Positions 25,716 to 36,699 are shown, counted from the first letter of the stretch. The stretch is DNA of 64,000 nucleotides from Casuarina equisetifolia (GCA_028551475.1 CM052361.1:17115274-17179273); one strand, 5' to 3'. Numbers and translations are program-made. Notes: generated by a model not told the origin, from the letters alone.

Positions 25716-26607
25716 ACCAAAAGACTTGGGATAGACGCTCTGACGCTCGCTGGAATAGAAGGAAGCTCTAAGCTTTACGTATAAAGGTCTGTTAGAGACG
25801 GATCTAAGACTGACTAGGAGCTGTGAGACTAGATCAACACCAAACTTATCTGTTGGTATGAATCTATCTTGTCGCTTGTGAAATAGAGGGAAGGCGCGCA
25901 TGATAGAACGTAAAGGACTGCAGGAATCAAATCTGAACCAAATTTGTAGATCAGTAGTTTTTTCAAGAGTTGCTAAATTTTGTGGGATTCAAGAATACTA
26001 CATTGATCTAACAAGGGGTGGCAAGACGAATGTTGGCAAAGCTAGGGGTAGAAGGGATTTTTCTCCTTTACTACTAACTACCGTGTAAGTCTAATACCCA
26101 TCTCGTTCTTGTATTTGAATTGGATTGTTTGGATGTGACCAAAAAAAAAAAAAGAAAAGAGACCGAGCAGGAACAAATTCGGGACTACTTGTTTCTATGA
26201 TTTATTTTTTCGTTAGGGTTTGGTGTAACAAAGAAAGAAAGACAAAAGGGGCAAATGAAGACATGAGGAAAAATTTCAAAATTGCCAGAAAAACCATTGT
26301 AGGCCTTATGTTAGGAAAAGGTGGATGCAGAGTTTTGCTCGCAAACATCAATTAGTCTTCTTATAACTTGCTTATGGTAAAGTTGGTAAATCGAATTAAT
26401 CTAGTAGATCTTTCTATCAATCAAAGGAGAAACTTACAAACAATAGAGTTAATTATACTTGAACCAATGGCACGTACTCGAAGTGGGATAATGACAAATG
26501 TTCCTAAAGCCTCAGGCATTTCAAAATTTGAGATTGCAGCTGGAATTGCAACATCACTCTTCAAATTAAGCTTGGAGGTCTCAGGTAAAACTGTGAACAC
26601 TTAAACT

Positions 26608-27824
26608 GTGGATATTGTTGATGAACCTGCAAATGGTAAAGAAATATTTCAAACAGAAAATGTTAGTGTGGAAGGAAAAGCCCAAGAGAATAACTCATTG
26701 ACTAAAGTAGTTGGCCAAAAAATTAACCCATGTATTGGAAATTCTGGTTTGTCATGGAAACATATTGCAATGGATAATCTTATGAAGACAACTAAGCTAA
26801 ATTATCATCCTCCTTCCAAGGAAGGAAACAAACTTGTTGTTAAGCCTCCTCTAGAGGCTATTGAGGAAGGGAAAAGTCATTTTGCGAATTGTCTTGTGGG
26901 ATATTTTTTAACTGAAAATATTTCATATTATTTAGTGAAGGGTATTGTGAAAAAATTATGGAGAAAAGAGAACTTATTAGATGTCTTAGCTACTAATGAA
27001 GGATTCTTTTTCTTTTGCTTTTTGAATATGAAAAAAATGGAGGAGGTTATGACAGTTGGAATATGGAATATTGCAGGCAGGCCACTTTTCATTCAAAAAT
27101 GGCATCCTCTTATTAGATTGGAGAAAGCAAAAATCTCTACAGTTCCTATTTGGGTACATTTATATAATGTACCACATGTGCTTTGGACTAATAAAGGTAT
27201 GAGCTATGTAAGTAGCGTGTTGGGAAAACCTTTATATATGGATAAGGCTATTGAACAAAAACTTTGATTATCATATGCTAAGTATGTATTATGATGGATA
27301 TCAATAGTAAATTCCCTGAAAAGTTTGATATTGATATGGGAGGAGAAGAATCATATGAAGTTCATGTTGAATATTGTTGGATTCCTAAGAAATGTAAGGT
27401 ATACAATAGCTTTAGACACAAAGAATGTACTACAACAAAGAAAGAAATTTGGGTACCTAAAAAGAATGTTGCACCTTTAACCCAGATCCCTCAGCTTGAT
27501 AATACTCAAGATAGTCAGCCCTTGAATCCTGCAAAGGATCTCCCCATCCAAATTATTCAAACCAAACCTTGTCATACTCAAGAAATAGAGCCAATTCCAA
27601 ACTCAATTGGGATAGAGAATGTCCTAGATCTGACCAAGGACATAGTTACAAATACTAAATCTTCTTCGAGCACTAAAAAAATTCGATCATCTGGGGAAAA
27701 AAAGGATAAGGTTCAAAATGTCATATCTCATAATAAATTTGTATTACTAGAAAAGGACACAATGATTGGTCTTGTTGTAGAGAGTGAGGTAATTGAGGAA
27801 AAGGATAAATCTTCCAATAAATGA
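26608..27824 (+). pseudogene. LINE ORF1 (DUF4283 / zinc-knuckle gag-like protein), broken
   Basis: The first frame (26608-27267) contains the DUF4283 pattern, from CLVGYFLTENISYYLVKGIV through GIWNIAGRPLFIQKWHP to PIWVHLYNVPHVLW and GKPLYMDKAI. A TGA at 27266, in a position where family members usually have Arg, interrupts it. A frameshift near 27280 then leads into a second frame (27291-27824) with VHVEYCWIPKKCKVYNSFRHKEC, the CCHC-type knuckle region with one Cys missing. Such proteins bind LINE RNA. The final TGA overlaps the ATG of ORF2 (ATGA at 27821-27824). Confidence 0.8.
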
Positions 27825-28675
27825 AAGTACTATCATGGAATGTTAGAGGCTTAAACAAAAGCCCTAGATTAAAGGAGGTTATAGATTTTTAAGTCCCATG
27901 CCCCCCAAATTATTATCTTGATTGAGCATAGAATCAAAGAAGAAAATGTTGATATAATCGTGAAGAAGGGATTTGCATATTGGAATTATGTCCATAATTA
28001 TAGGTTTAGCAATCTTGGTAGAATTTGGATCCTTTGGAAAGCTTCTAATTTTCAACTTACAATTAGAGAATCTTCATCTCAAGTCATCCATTGCTTAATT
28101 GAAAGGTCAAGTATGGATCCATACTTCATGTTTGCTATCTGTGCAAATAACCTGGAGATTGAACATAGAAACTTATGGGCTAATCTTACTAGCTTTTACA
28201 ATCTTAATGTTAATGATGCTCCTTGGTTAATTATGGGTAATTTTAATGAAATACGAAATACAAGTGAGCGCATTGGGCCTAATGTTAGATGGACATAAGG
28301 AATAACAGATTTAAATGAAATAATTGAGAATATGGCATTGATTGACCCCCTTATTCGGGTCCACTATTTACATGGATGAATAAAAGGTCAGGAACTAGTC
28401 TTAGAGCTAGTAAAATTGATAAAACCCTTACTAATGGGGAATGGATTCTTAAATTTGAAAATTTTTTTATTGAATTTTTTCTCCCTGGTGTATCAAATCA
28501 TTCTCCATGTCTAGTTAAATTTGGCAACACCACATGCAGGAAGATTTCTCCATTCAAATTCTTTAATTTCTGGACTAATTGCCCAAATTTCATGGATATA
28601 GTTGGTTCAAAATGACAATAGGAAATAGTAGGTTAAAAGATGTTTCAGGTGGTGCGGAAGCTAAAAGCTTTGAAA
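27821..28675 (+). pseudogene. LINE ORF2 5' portion: endonuclease domain, broken
   Basis: It starts MKVLSWNVRGLNKSPRLKEV at 27821, the classic beginning of plant L1 endonuclease (exo_endo_phos). It stops after 23 codons and continues in another frame at 27918-28298 with IEHRIKEENV, then APWLIMGNFNEIRN (GDFNEI in active enzymes), then NHSPCLVKF and FNFWTNCPNFMDIV at about 28500-28600. It ends at MFQVVRKLKALK at 28675 where the target duplication begins. Frame changes and stops abolish function. Confidence 0.8.
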
Positions 28676-28689
28676 TTATGATTGAACCT
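28676..28689. repeat. Target-site duplication of the LINE, right copy
   Basis: TTATGATTGAACCT is identical to 23101-23114 and marks the far end of the inverted LINE insertion. Confidence 0.85.
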
Positions 28690-30200
28690 CTTTTAACATT
28701 GAAGAGTTGCATGTCTCGTCTTCGAACAAATTGGTCATGTAATAACAAAATTATTGGTAATGGAATTACCATCTTTTGTTGTTGTTTTCCAGATTCGCCA
28801 TGAGGGGGTTTTCCATTTGTGTGGATTGTGTAAAGCCAAATCCCTATGAAGAAAAATGGGAAGAGGCATCATTTTTTTCCCTTCTTGTTGGAAATTCTTA
28901 GCAACAAAACTTGCCCCTTCATTTAGCATTGGATTGTAGCAAAGAAGGCATATCAAATGCTTGTAATTGGTTACCAACATTTGCATTAGAATATATTGGT
29001 GGTCTAAACATAGCCATCCTTTATACCTCATAATTTGTCCTTCCAACCACCAAAAGGTTTTGACGGAGTATAAAAGGAATTTTCCAATTAAATTTAATTG
29101 ATTACTTAATTTCTTAAGATCATTTAGGTAAAAGGATAGAGGTTTTCCTTTTTTCTTCATATAGTGGATTTGAGATGAGAGATAAAAATCTCTTGCCTTA
29201 ATTTTTTGTGCAAATTACATTAGATGGGACATACCAAATTTTAACAGAATTCTCCAATCTAAAGTAAGTCTTAGGATTTCTTTTGAATGTGTTCCGATGA
29301 TCTAGGGTTTAAGCAAACCATCACTTTGTTGCTAAGCTTCGAAAATTGGGTCGAGCTTTTGCAAAAAGTATTCAGGAATTTTGGGGTGTCAGCATTTCTT
29401 GTGACAAAGTCATAGAGCCTTTGACTACCAATAATTTTATTTGGGCAACCCACCGGAATAGTTGCTTTCATTTTGATTTGAGTGTGGTAAAATTTCTCCA
29501 TTCACATTACAAGGGAGCAAGTAAAGAGTTTTCTTGGCCATTGATTATGATTGAAATTACGGATAAAGATGAGAAAGAAAAGTAAGGCTTTGATAACAAA
29601 ATAAAAGCTACAAACTAATGGAAAATAGCGAAAGAGGCAACGGAGAGGCCCAAGGAATGTGGTGTATATAAATAAGAAATTGACAGAGAGTTTGCTAATT
29701 TATGTTGCTGTCTTTAACAAATTTAGTGGCCATTTCCCAGCAAGGACCCTTACAAAACGGATATGAAGTCCTTAATCGCTTATATTCACAGTTTGGCGCT
29801 CAATTGCGGAAGACTTCGGAACATGCGGAGGAAGCTGCTCTTTGGGACTGGATTCACTGCTGACGTGACTTATCCTGTACTCATAATGATATCTTTCGTG
29901 CATTTGAAGCTTAAAATAGCTTTAATAATTTGTTCACTATCTTTTACAATTGTAACAAGAATCTAGCATATGAGGTAATCTGTCAAGTACGATATTAGTA
30001 TAACATAATCTTATAGAACATAACATGATTATTTTTCAATTATATATTTCTTAAAATTTACTAAGAAATATACAAACGCTAGTTACCCTCGCACCACCAT
30101 TTGGCTTTATTTGACCGATGATACTTTCATCTCGGTTTTCAAACTCTCTAGAGTTTACGACTTACTGTTTATTGCTTAAACACTGACAGTTAATTATAAC
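28690..30200. other. Gene-free region between the LINE and CYP82 gene B
   Basis: A - strand frame at 29160-28735 (141 codons) is open but unrecognised. It may be old retroelement gag sequence belonging to the copia remnant on the other side of the LINE. The + frame at 29346-29585 is also unrecognised. The last 250 bp are the 3' flank of CYP82 gene B. Confidence 0.3.
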
Positions 30201-30219
30201 TCACTCTTAACATACCTAA

Positions 30220-32558
30220 TTAATAAAGCTCCGTAGGGAGACGAGGCTTGAGTACAATTTCTAGTGGCTCGACCTTGGGAAAGGAAATACCCAATCCTTC
30301 GCGCATATCCACCTTCAGACCTGCCATGGTTGAGATATCGAACCCTTGAAGGACACGAGCAAGTGCCAAGTGAAGCACTTGCAACCCGTATGCCACTCCG
30401 GGGCATGACCTTCTTCCATAACTAAATGGTACAAACTCAAATGTTTTATCCTTACCATCAAACGCTTCATGATTTTTCATAAACCTCTCGGGTTGGAATT
30501 CAGATGGGTTTGACCATACACGAGGGTCTCGTTGCACCTTCCATATGTTGACCACCAAACGAGTGCCCCTAGGAACATAGCAGTCGCCAATCTTACAATC
30601 TTCGATGGCCTCCCGCAATCCTGTGAGAGGGCCTGGTGGGTACAGCCGTAGAGTTTCCTTGATAATTGCTTGGAGGTAGTTTAGGTTCTGGATGTCAGAT
30701 TCTTGTACCCATTTATCCTTCCCTACTTGAACATCTAGCTCTTCTTGAGCAGCCTTTAGTACTTTTGGGTTATTCAGGAGCAGGGAGATTGCCCACGTTA
30801 GGGTAGTAGATGTGCTTCCCGCGCCCGTAAGGATGAGAATCTGGGAAAATAATAATAAAATAAAATAAAAAAGGAAAAAAAGGATTTTTTTTTCATTATA
30901 CTACAAATAGTTGAAGTAATACTGTGGGTGTTCAATCAGAACAGAAATAAGGTGTTAATCTCTCTACTTCTCAAACAAAGTGGTTGGTGTAGGCGGCCGA
31001 AAGGTTCGGTTATTACATATGATAGAACTTTTATATTAGAAAATGGGTATAAAATGGTAGTGCTTAACAAATGGGTATAAGTCGGTAGGCATACAGCTTA
31101 GTTAAAGCTCATGTTGCTAAAACCAGAGAGGTCCCACGTTCACAACCGACATCCTGACACCCCCTCTATTTAACCAAAACAAGGGAATATATATATAACC
31201 GGTATTCTCTTCTCTGCCTTTCAGTTTCTGTGGGGCTTGCCCCCTATGGCCATAAAAGACCAGAAAACGAAAATAACTCTGCATGTTACATTTTCAGTAA
31301 TTTTCATTTTAGATCCTTTGGTAAATATAATATGGCTAAATCTTAACGGTACTCTGACACAGCAATCCAATCTAGTTCAATGGCTCTCATATTTGTTTAA
31401 CAATAAGCCGATGGTAACATAATATGACAGCAAAAACATGCAATTGGTCGGCAAGTACCTAGCTTAGTGGTGAACAGTTGTTGTCTAAGATCTCATAGTC
31501 CGAAGTTTGACATTTCAAAAGTGCATGAGTGGGTGTGAGTGAGAAGAAAAAAATAAAAAAAAGCATGTAGTTGCCGGGTTCTGTTGCTACTGATAAATGT
31601 GAGAAATATAGCTAAAACATACCATTGTTGTTGCCTTGATGATATTATCACGCGTATGGCCTGAAATGATAGCATCCTCCCCCAATTTTGATAGCATCTC
31701 GTCCATGAAGTCGCATTCATCAAATATTTTGGACTCTGATTGTTTCTGGAGATGTTCTTGAAGCCAAATATTGATTACCGAGTCGAGTTCCTTAGCGGTC
31801 CTCTTCATAGAACCAATATGGCCTTGAAAGTCCATCCATTCAAGAGAAGGAATGGCATCCGACATTACAAAAGTACCACTGAGATACAAAGCTTCGGTTA
31901 TGGCTCTTCTGATGCGACTCCCTTCGCTGTTCCTTTCCCTATATTGAGTGGAGGAAAATCGCTTTCCAATTAGCTTCCTGAGGATGATATTGAAAGTCAT
32001 GTGCTCAAACAACTCACTGATAATCGCCATCCCCTTATCCGTAGACAGGGAGTACAATTCTTTAATGAGTGACTCCACTTCTGAGGCTGGGACATGCTTT
32101 CCCATTTCTAGCCGTTCATGTGATAGAAGCTCAAGAACGACCATCTTTCTCATATCACGCCAATATGGTCCATAAGGAGCAAGAGCAAACATAGCATTGT
32201 TATAACCCAAGTATCTTCCAACTGCTATGTTTGCCCTCGATGCGAAATTTCTGTCATTGGTAGCCAAGAATTCCTTTACCATCTCAGCATTGCTCACAAC
32301 CAAGAGCCGATGCAGGCCGACCCTCAAAGAGAAGAGAGAGCCGTACTTATCTGCTAGGGTCCCAAGAGTTCGGCAAACAGGATCAGTGCCTCCAAGAAGA
32401 TGGAGGTGACCTATAAGGGGCAGTCCCCCGGGTGGTTCAGGGATGCGGAAGAGTTTGGCAGATCCCTTCCTGGCATGAGATATGATTACCAAGACACAAT
32501 AGAATACTAGCAAAGATAGAAAACCAAGAACTGCATAGATATGAGAGTACAACTCCAT
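30220..32558 (-). CDS. Cytochrome P450, CYP82G1-like (gene B)
   Basis: Exon 1 is 32558-31623 and exon 2 is 30840-30220, with a 782-bp phase-0 GT-AG intron at the CYP82 position. The product is 518 residues. It has an N-terminal anchor (about 8-27), hinge PPGGLPLIGHLHLLGG, WRDMRK, ExxR as ETLR (374-377), PERF (429-432) and haem loop FSYGRRSCPG with Cys458. Blocks such as ASRANIAVGRYLGYNNA, TFNIILRKLIGKRF, ISGHTRDNIIKAT and ESDIQNLNYLQAI resemble Arabidopsis CYP82G1, which makes the volatile homoterpenes DMNT and TMTT. A related role in herbivore-induced volatiles is therefore inferred. The I-helix reads TGAGST (317-322), with Gly320 where most P450s have Asp or Glu. The start ACCATGG has a good context. 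An alternative is another CYP82 subfamily with different chemistry. Confidence 0.9.
31080..31180 (+). mobile_element. tRNA-derived SINE fragment in gene B intron
   Basis: A box-A-like CAGCTTAGTTAAAGC occurs near 31095. A box-B-like GTCCCACGTTCACAACC follows near 31131-31147, at tRNA-like spacing. Ends and tail are unclear. It could be a decayed SINE of a different family from the one at 31447. Confidence 0.5.
31447..31563 (+). mobile_element. tRNA-derived SINE in gene B intron
   Basis: Box A (CTAGCTTAGTGGT, about 31459) and box B (AGTTTGACATTTC, about 31504) are at pol III spacing. A short body and an A-rich tail of about 20 bases follow. Flanks CATGCAATTG (31437-31446) and CATGTAGTTG (31564-31573) match at 8 of 10 positions and look like an aged target duplication. 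It is not a tRNA gene, because the rest of the cloverleaf is missing. Confidence 0.65.
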
Positions 32559-32640
32559 GGTGGCTTTCAGCTTCGGCTTCGCAGTTTAAACAAGTCTCGC
32601 CGATGTTATTTATCGTAAAAATCATTTGTCGCCGCTAGGC
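32559..32640 (-). promoter_or_regulatory. Proximal upstream region of CYP82 gene B
   Basis: On the - strand a TATA-like GATAAATAAC sits at about 32605-32614, some 50 bp before the ATG. No clear homology to the flanks of genes A and C was seen. Confidence 0.3.
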
Positions 32641-33189
32641 GCTTGGGCGGAACTGTCACATGGACGAAATTGACACCTTGATTAATTCTAATCGCTAACA
32701 TCTTCTAGGCTACTCTGGAATGGAGTGAATGATAGAAGTTCTAGAAATATTAGTTCCCTTTTAGTTAATCAAGAAGAAAAATCTAATGTTTAAGTAGCAG
32801 TGCGTAACAGGCTAGAGGCGTGGAAAAGGTGAATCAAATAGATAAAGGCTCGAGTACCCCATTTGCAATTGTTTTGGCACATCATTCTGCCTTTTCGTTT
32901 TTAAAACGAGGGACTGAGCTTGGTACTTTGACTCATATGTCATGATAAAGGTTCAGAGCCCCAGTAGCTCCACTTAAGCTAGCAACAATCTGACATCTAC
33001 CATTCTTGCATCATGATCAACGGCTTTTGACAAGGATTTGGACTAGAATATTACACAACTGGCAAGAAGAAATGAGCAAAATTAAAGATCAACTGGTTGG
33101 AGAAACTTCAATTCCGCATATATCTAAATTCATAGATGTGGAGGTTCAAGATACTGCAGAAATTTATCAAATCTTATCACACATATGGA

Positions 33190-33430
33190 TTTAAAATACA
33201 ATTATAAAAACACACAAATACAAACAGAATAAATCTAATAAGGTTACTTTCTCTTGCATCAAATGGATAAAATCTCATGAAATTCTCTCATTATTTAGAA
33301 TTTATGAAACAAGCTCTTTCAAACAACTAGCCAACCCCCAAGGAGGCTTTCTCAATGAAAAAACTCTAGTTTCTACAATTAGTTTCTATATACTTCTCTC
33401 ATTAGAATCATGCCTTTTAATTTTATTATT
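33190..33430. repeat. LTR-like repeat fragment, copy 1
   Basis: It contains CTTTCAAACAACTAGCCAAC then a GGAGGCTTTCTCAAT block. A related order (CTTCAACAATTAGCCCCCCA, then GGGGACTCTCTCAAT) occurs at about 35288-35335. Sequence style matches plant retrotransposon LTRs; no ends were found. Confidence 0.35.
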
Positions 33431-33515
33431 TCACCAATCCAAACATGAAGAGACCTAAAAACACTGTACAAAATGAAATTTCAATAAACAAATTGTTATT
33501 ATTTCAAAAACAACA

Positions 33516-33809
33516 TCACGTGAAAACTTTGACAACCTCATGGCTGATAAAATATCGTGCTTCCTTTTCAATTACTTTATTGGCTTGAAGGCTTGTCGTT
33601 TGAGGACTTGGATCCACATAAAGCTCGGATTCGTCTGAAGGCTTTTCTGAAATTTGCTTGCTGGCATGAATTGACCAGAAACGAAGTAGTGCACGCCATT
33701 CCTGGACAAGAAATGCTGGCGAATCCTCGACCGCAATCGAGTCTTGTGGATTGGATTGCAAGATAGAAGAGATTCTGACCAGATACTTCACCCTCCTCTG
33801 ACACCACAC
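33516..33809 (-). other. Unrecognised open frame of 97 codons
   Basis: The - strand is open from 33809 to 33516 with a mixed amino-acid composition (for example DSIAVEDSPAFLVQEWRALL and SDESELYVDPSPQTTSL). I recognise no domain. The local base composition is less AT-rich than its surroundings. It may be an exon relic or a captured gene fragment. The + strand over the same interval is also partly open, so neither strand is certain. Confidence 0.2.
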
Positions 33810-33969
33810 ATTTTTTCCTCGTGGAATTCCTATGTGCTTGAAAGATTCTCGTGGAAGATTCTTTCTGATTTTGATTTGAACGATAATACAGCATTTACTA
33901 GGGGTACCCTAAACAATGACCACGTGTTCCGAGTTTATATTTCACGAACTATCCTAATGTACCTGGACA

Positions 33970-34190
33970 TGTTTTGGAGCGTCTACCGTGGAGTAAGTTT
34001 TTCTTCAGTCTCTTTCATCTCGTGTTTCACGGAATACTGGGACCCTTGCGGTATCCTAGAATAAATAGACGACCCATTCTCATCTAGCATGATTGTTTTG
34101 TGGCGTGTCTACCGCGGACTAAGTTTTTCTTCAATCTCATTTATCTCGTGTTTCACGGAATAGTAGGGCCCATGCGGTGTCCTAGAACGA
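33970..34190. repeat. 126-bp tandem repeat, two units
   Basis: GTCTACCGTGGAGTAAG at 33981 and GTCTACCGCGGACTAAG at 34107 begin two copies with a 126-base period. Each continues with TTTTTCTTCA, then ATCTCGTGTTTCACGGAATA, then CCTAGAA. About 10 differences are visible over the shared 85 bases. Confidence 0.8.
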
Positions 34191-34199
34191 GTATACCAG

Positions 34200-36050
34200 A
34201 AGTCTTTATGAGTTTACGGACAGGATTTTTCTTTATTTAACTTGGCCTGAATTGCCTGGACTTAATATTTTAGTTCAGATTTTATAAGTGAGTGCCATCA
34301 CATCACCTTTTAATTATCGTCTTGCTTAACTAAAGTTCCAAAACCAAAACAAAAACAAAAGTTATTAAAACACCATATTTTATCAAATCAAACTCTTAGA
34401 TGTCGATGGATTCAATTTACTTGGTTTTTAAGTTTAATTGTTAGTTTCTACGAATGAGAGTAACTATTGGCTATTATGTGAGACTAAAAACTTGGAGTGT
34501 CTTTGTTTTCTTTTTTTTTTTTTACTTTTTCGTACTAACTGTGAGCACAAAAGTTGGTTTGAACTTTTAATTAGTTTAAATCTTATGGTTGCGATAGCTT
34601 GTTCTGAATTTGACATGATTCATTTTTAATTGAGATATGTTTTCTTGAAAATTGATTTTTGGATTTGGTTCTTTCAAATTTGAATTTTACCAAAGTTAAT
34701 TATTAGTTTTAAATATTTCAAATCTAAATCCTCTCAAAGACCAATGAAATTTTAGTTTCAAAATTTTTGAAATTATCTTCACTACTAATGCTTATTAGAA
34801 AAGTTGAGTCTATTTGTATTATTTTTACATAATAGGCATAACTTTTAGCTGTAATTTTTGTAGTAAATTTGATTTAGATATGGATGAGTACTTGCCATAC
34901 ATTTTAATGACAATATGTAATCGAGAAAAGTTATTTGGTAAACTAAAAACATTTCTTATTAGAGTTTAGATGAACTAAAAATTCTAAACAAGTTTAGCTT
35001 CGCCTTTTTTTCTTTTTCTTGATCTTATATCTTACTAGAAGTACTTCTTATCTTATTAATTGCATAACCTGTTGGGAGAATTCAACAAAGTCGCATCATC
35101 CACATAGAGATTGAACACACAAATATAAGAACGCACACACCCAAACACAACAGATTTAAGAGGTTCGGAACATCATAATGTCCTACGTCCCCTGTAGTCT
35201 CTTCTCATTAGATTTTCTCATACATTCCCTCTCCTCAAATAGGTATCTCATGGATTCTCTCATCAACTAGAATCCATGAGAGGGGCCTTCTTCAACAATT
35301 AGCCCCCCATGGGGACTCTCTCAATTTGCCCACTAGGTTTCTCTATACTTCTCCTATTTATAGAAAAACCTTGAAGGAATCCTAGTTGAATACTACTAGG
35401 AAAACCTACTTCCACGTAAGGATAAGAATCCTAATCCAACACTACTAGGAAATCCACTACATCTAAAAGATATTTCCTAGTTCCACAATTACATAAAGAC
35501 CCCTGATTGTAATGACAACCATACCCTTTAACTTAATTGTTCCACTAATCCTAACATAACCAACCAAAAGTCTCATACTTGTGGTACTTGAGCCATAGAC
35601 TTTAATTTAAAGGAAGATTTTATGTATCGACAAAGTAGACTACTTAAAGGGAGATCAATATGGTCTTATTCCAGAAATGTGAAAGATTTTGGGGTTCATT
35701 GAAATATCATGTATAATATATATTTCACAATGTTTATAATACAAAAAGTAGTTTAATCAATCATCTATCTTTTCCTTTTAAAAATAGTATTTAAAAAATT
35801 TCACGGCCTTTACAAGTACTTATTGCAATTTACCCTTTAGTTTCCTTTTGATTTTGGCAAGAATGATTGTGATCTTTAAGGCTATTTAATCTTCTTGTAT
35901 TCTTTTCATTCCTCATGTGATAAATTGTAGCTTTAAAAGACTTAGCATGGTTACTACAAAACTTCTACTTTTTACAACCTTGGTCATCCAAGTCATAGCT
36001 AGTATTGCCCTATATATACATTTAGTGAATCTATAATTAAAAAATAAATA
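34200..36050. other. Gene-free AT-rich region with LTR-like copy 2
   Basis: No coding sequence is supported. At about 35070-35520 there is LTR-like DNA (AAGAGGTTCGGAACATCATA and TCCTACGTCCCC), related to the fragment at 33190-33430 and in the same orientation. The rest is low-complexity AT-rich sequence. Confidence 0.4.
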
Positions 36051-36059
36051 ATTCTTTAG

Positions 36060-36200
36060 TTCTTTCCTTCTTTCTTCTTCCCCCCCCCCCCCCCTTTTTT
36101 TGTTAGGTAAATGCGGGATGCAAGGGAGTTGAGTGTTGAACTTGGACCTTTTGCTTTCAAGCAACATGGGCTACCTATTGAGCCATGTGGTTATTGATTG
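36060..36200 (-). mobile_element. tRNA-derived SINE with C15 tract
   Basis: On the - strand TGGCTCAATAGG (complement of 36174-36185) fits pol III box A, and AAGTTCAACACTC (complement of 36131-36143) fits box B. The body runs into AAAAAAAGGGG and a purine-rich tail, which on the + strand is a run of 15 C (36080-36094) after a TTC-rich stretch. A full tRNA cloverleaf is absent, so a SINE head is more likely than a tRNA gene. Confidence 0.5.
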
Positions 36201-36699
36201 ATTAATGGTTTTATTGACATAACTTGCACTATTGATCCACTAAATTCTTCCATATAGCTAATCAATTTACTATGATTAGTTTGTCTTTTACACTAACAGA
36301 TAAAGTTATGCTTTGGTATCCTATTTTCCTTAATAGTCTTGTCCACTTAATTTTTTTTTTCTTTTTCAACTTTGAGTAGCTCTTGGTGAAACAATAATTT
36401 GAACTAATGACTAGTTGTGAAACTCATTTTTGATTTGTAAGATGCTTCTCCAATTCCAATCTAGAGATCCCTTAATTTTCACTTCTTATACATTCATTCT
36501 CTTGCAATTTTTTGAAATCATCCATCTAATCAATAACAAACTTAAGTGATTGTTCAAAAGAAACTATAAAAGTTTACCAATTCTATCTTGTTCCAAGTGT
36601 TTGTGTCTATCAACCCCAATACATTAGAAATTTTAGAATAACATCATTTCTTCAAGTCTGTTTTTGCTATATATATCCAATACATATACTTGTCCATAG

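Larger units (their letters stand above)
23115..28675 (-). mobile_element. L1-type LINE with inverted 5' half (single insertion)
   Basis: The - strand half (about 25715 down to 23115) carries the 3' part of ORF2 and ends in an oligo-A tail, seen as T14 at 23114-23127. The + strand half (about 25720-28675) carries the 5' part: ORF1 and the endonuclease. The whole is bounded by the exact 14-bp repeat TTATGATTGAACCT. The + half stops inside KLKALK of ORF2, and the - half resumes at FGNLNQKIKN, only about ten residues further on in related elements. This is the arrangement expected of one insertion whose 5' part was inverted by twin priming. Several stops and frameshifts in both halves make it non-functional. 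Confidence 0.85.
30841..31622 (-). other. Intron of CYP82 gene B
   Basis: On the - strand the donor is ATG/GTATGTTT at 31622 and the acceptor is TTTTCCCAG/ATT at 30841. It contains two tRNA-derived SINE-like segments, both on the + strand and so antisense to the gene. Confidence 0.88.

Noticed and set aside
26125..26604. Separate + strand genes upstream of LINE ORF1
   Set aside because: They lie inside the inverted LINE half, between the joint and ORF1, and are best explained as its 5' UTR or broken ORF1 start.
31447..31563. tRNA gene
   Set aside because: Only box A and box B are preserved. The acceptor stem and anticodon arm do not form, and an A-rich tail plus target duplication fits a SINE.
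36080..36094. Poly-C run as a gap or vector artefact
   Set aside because: It is continuous with SINE-like sequence on one side and TTC-rich DNA on the other. An error in run length is possible, but there is no sign of vector.
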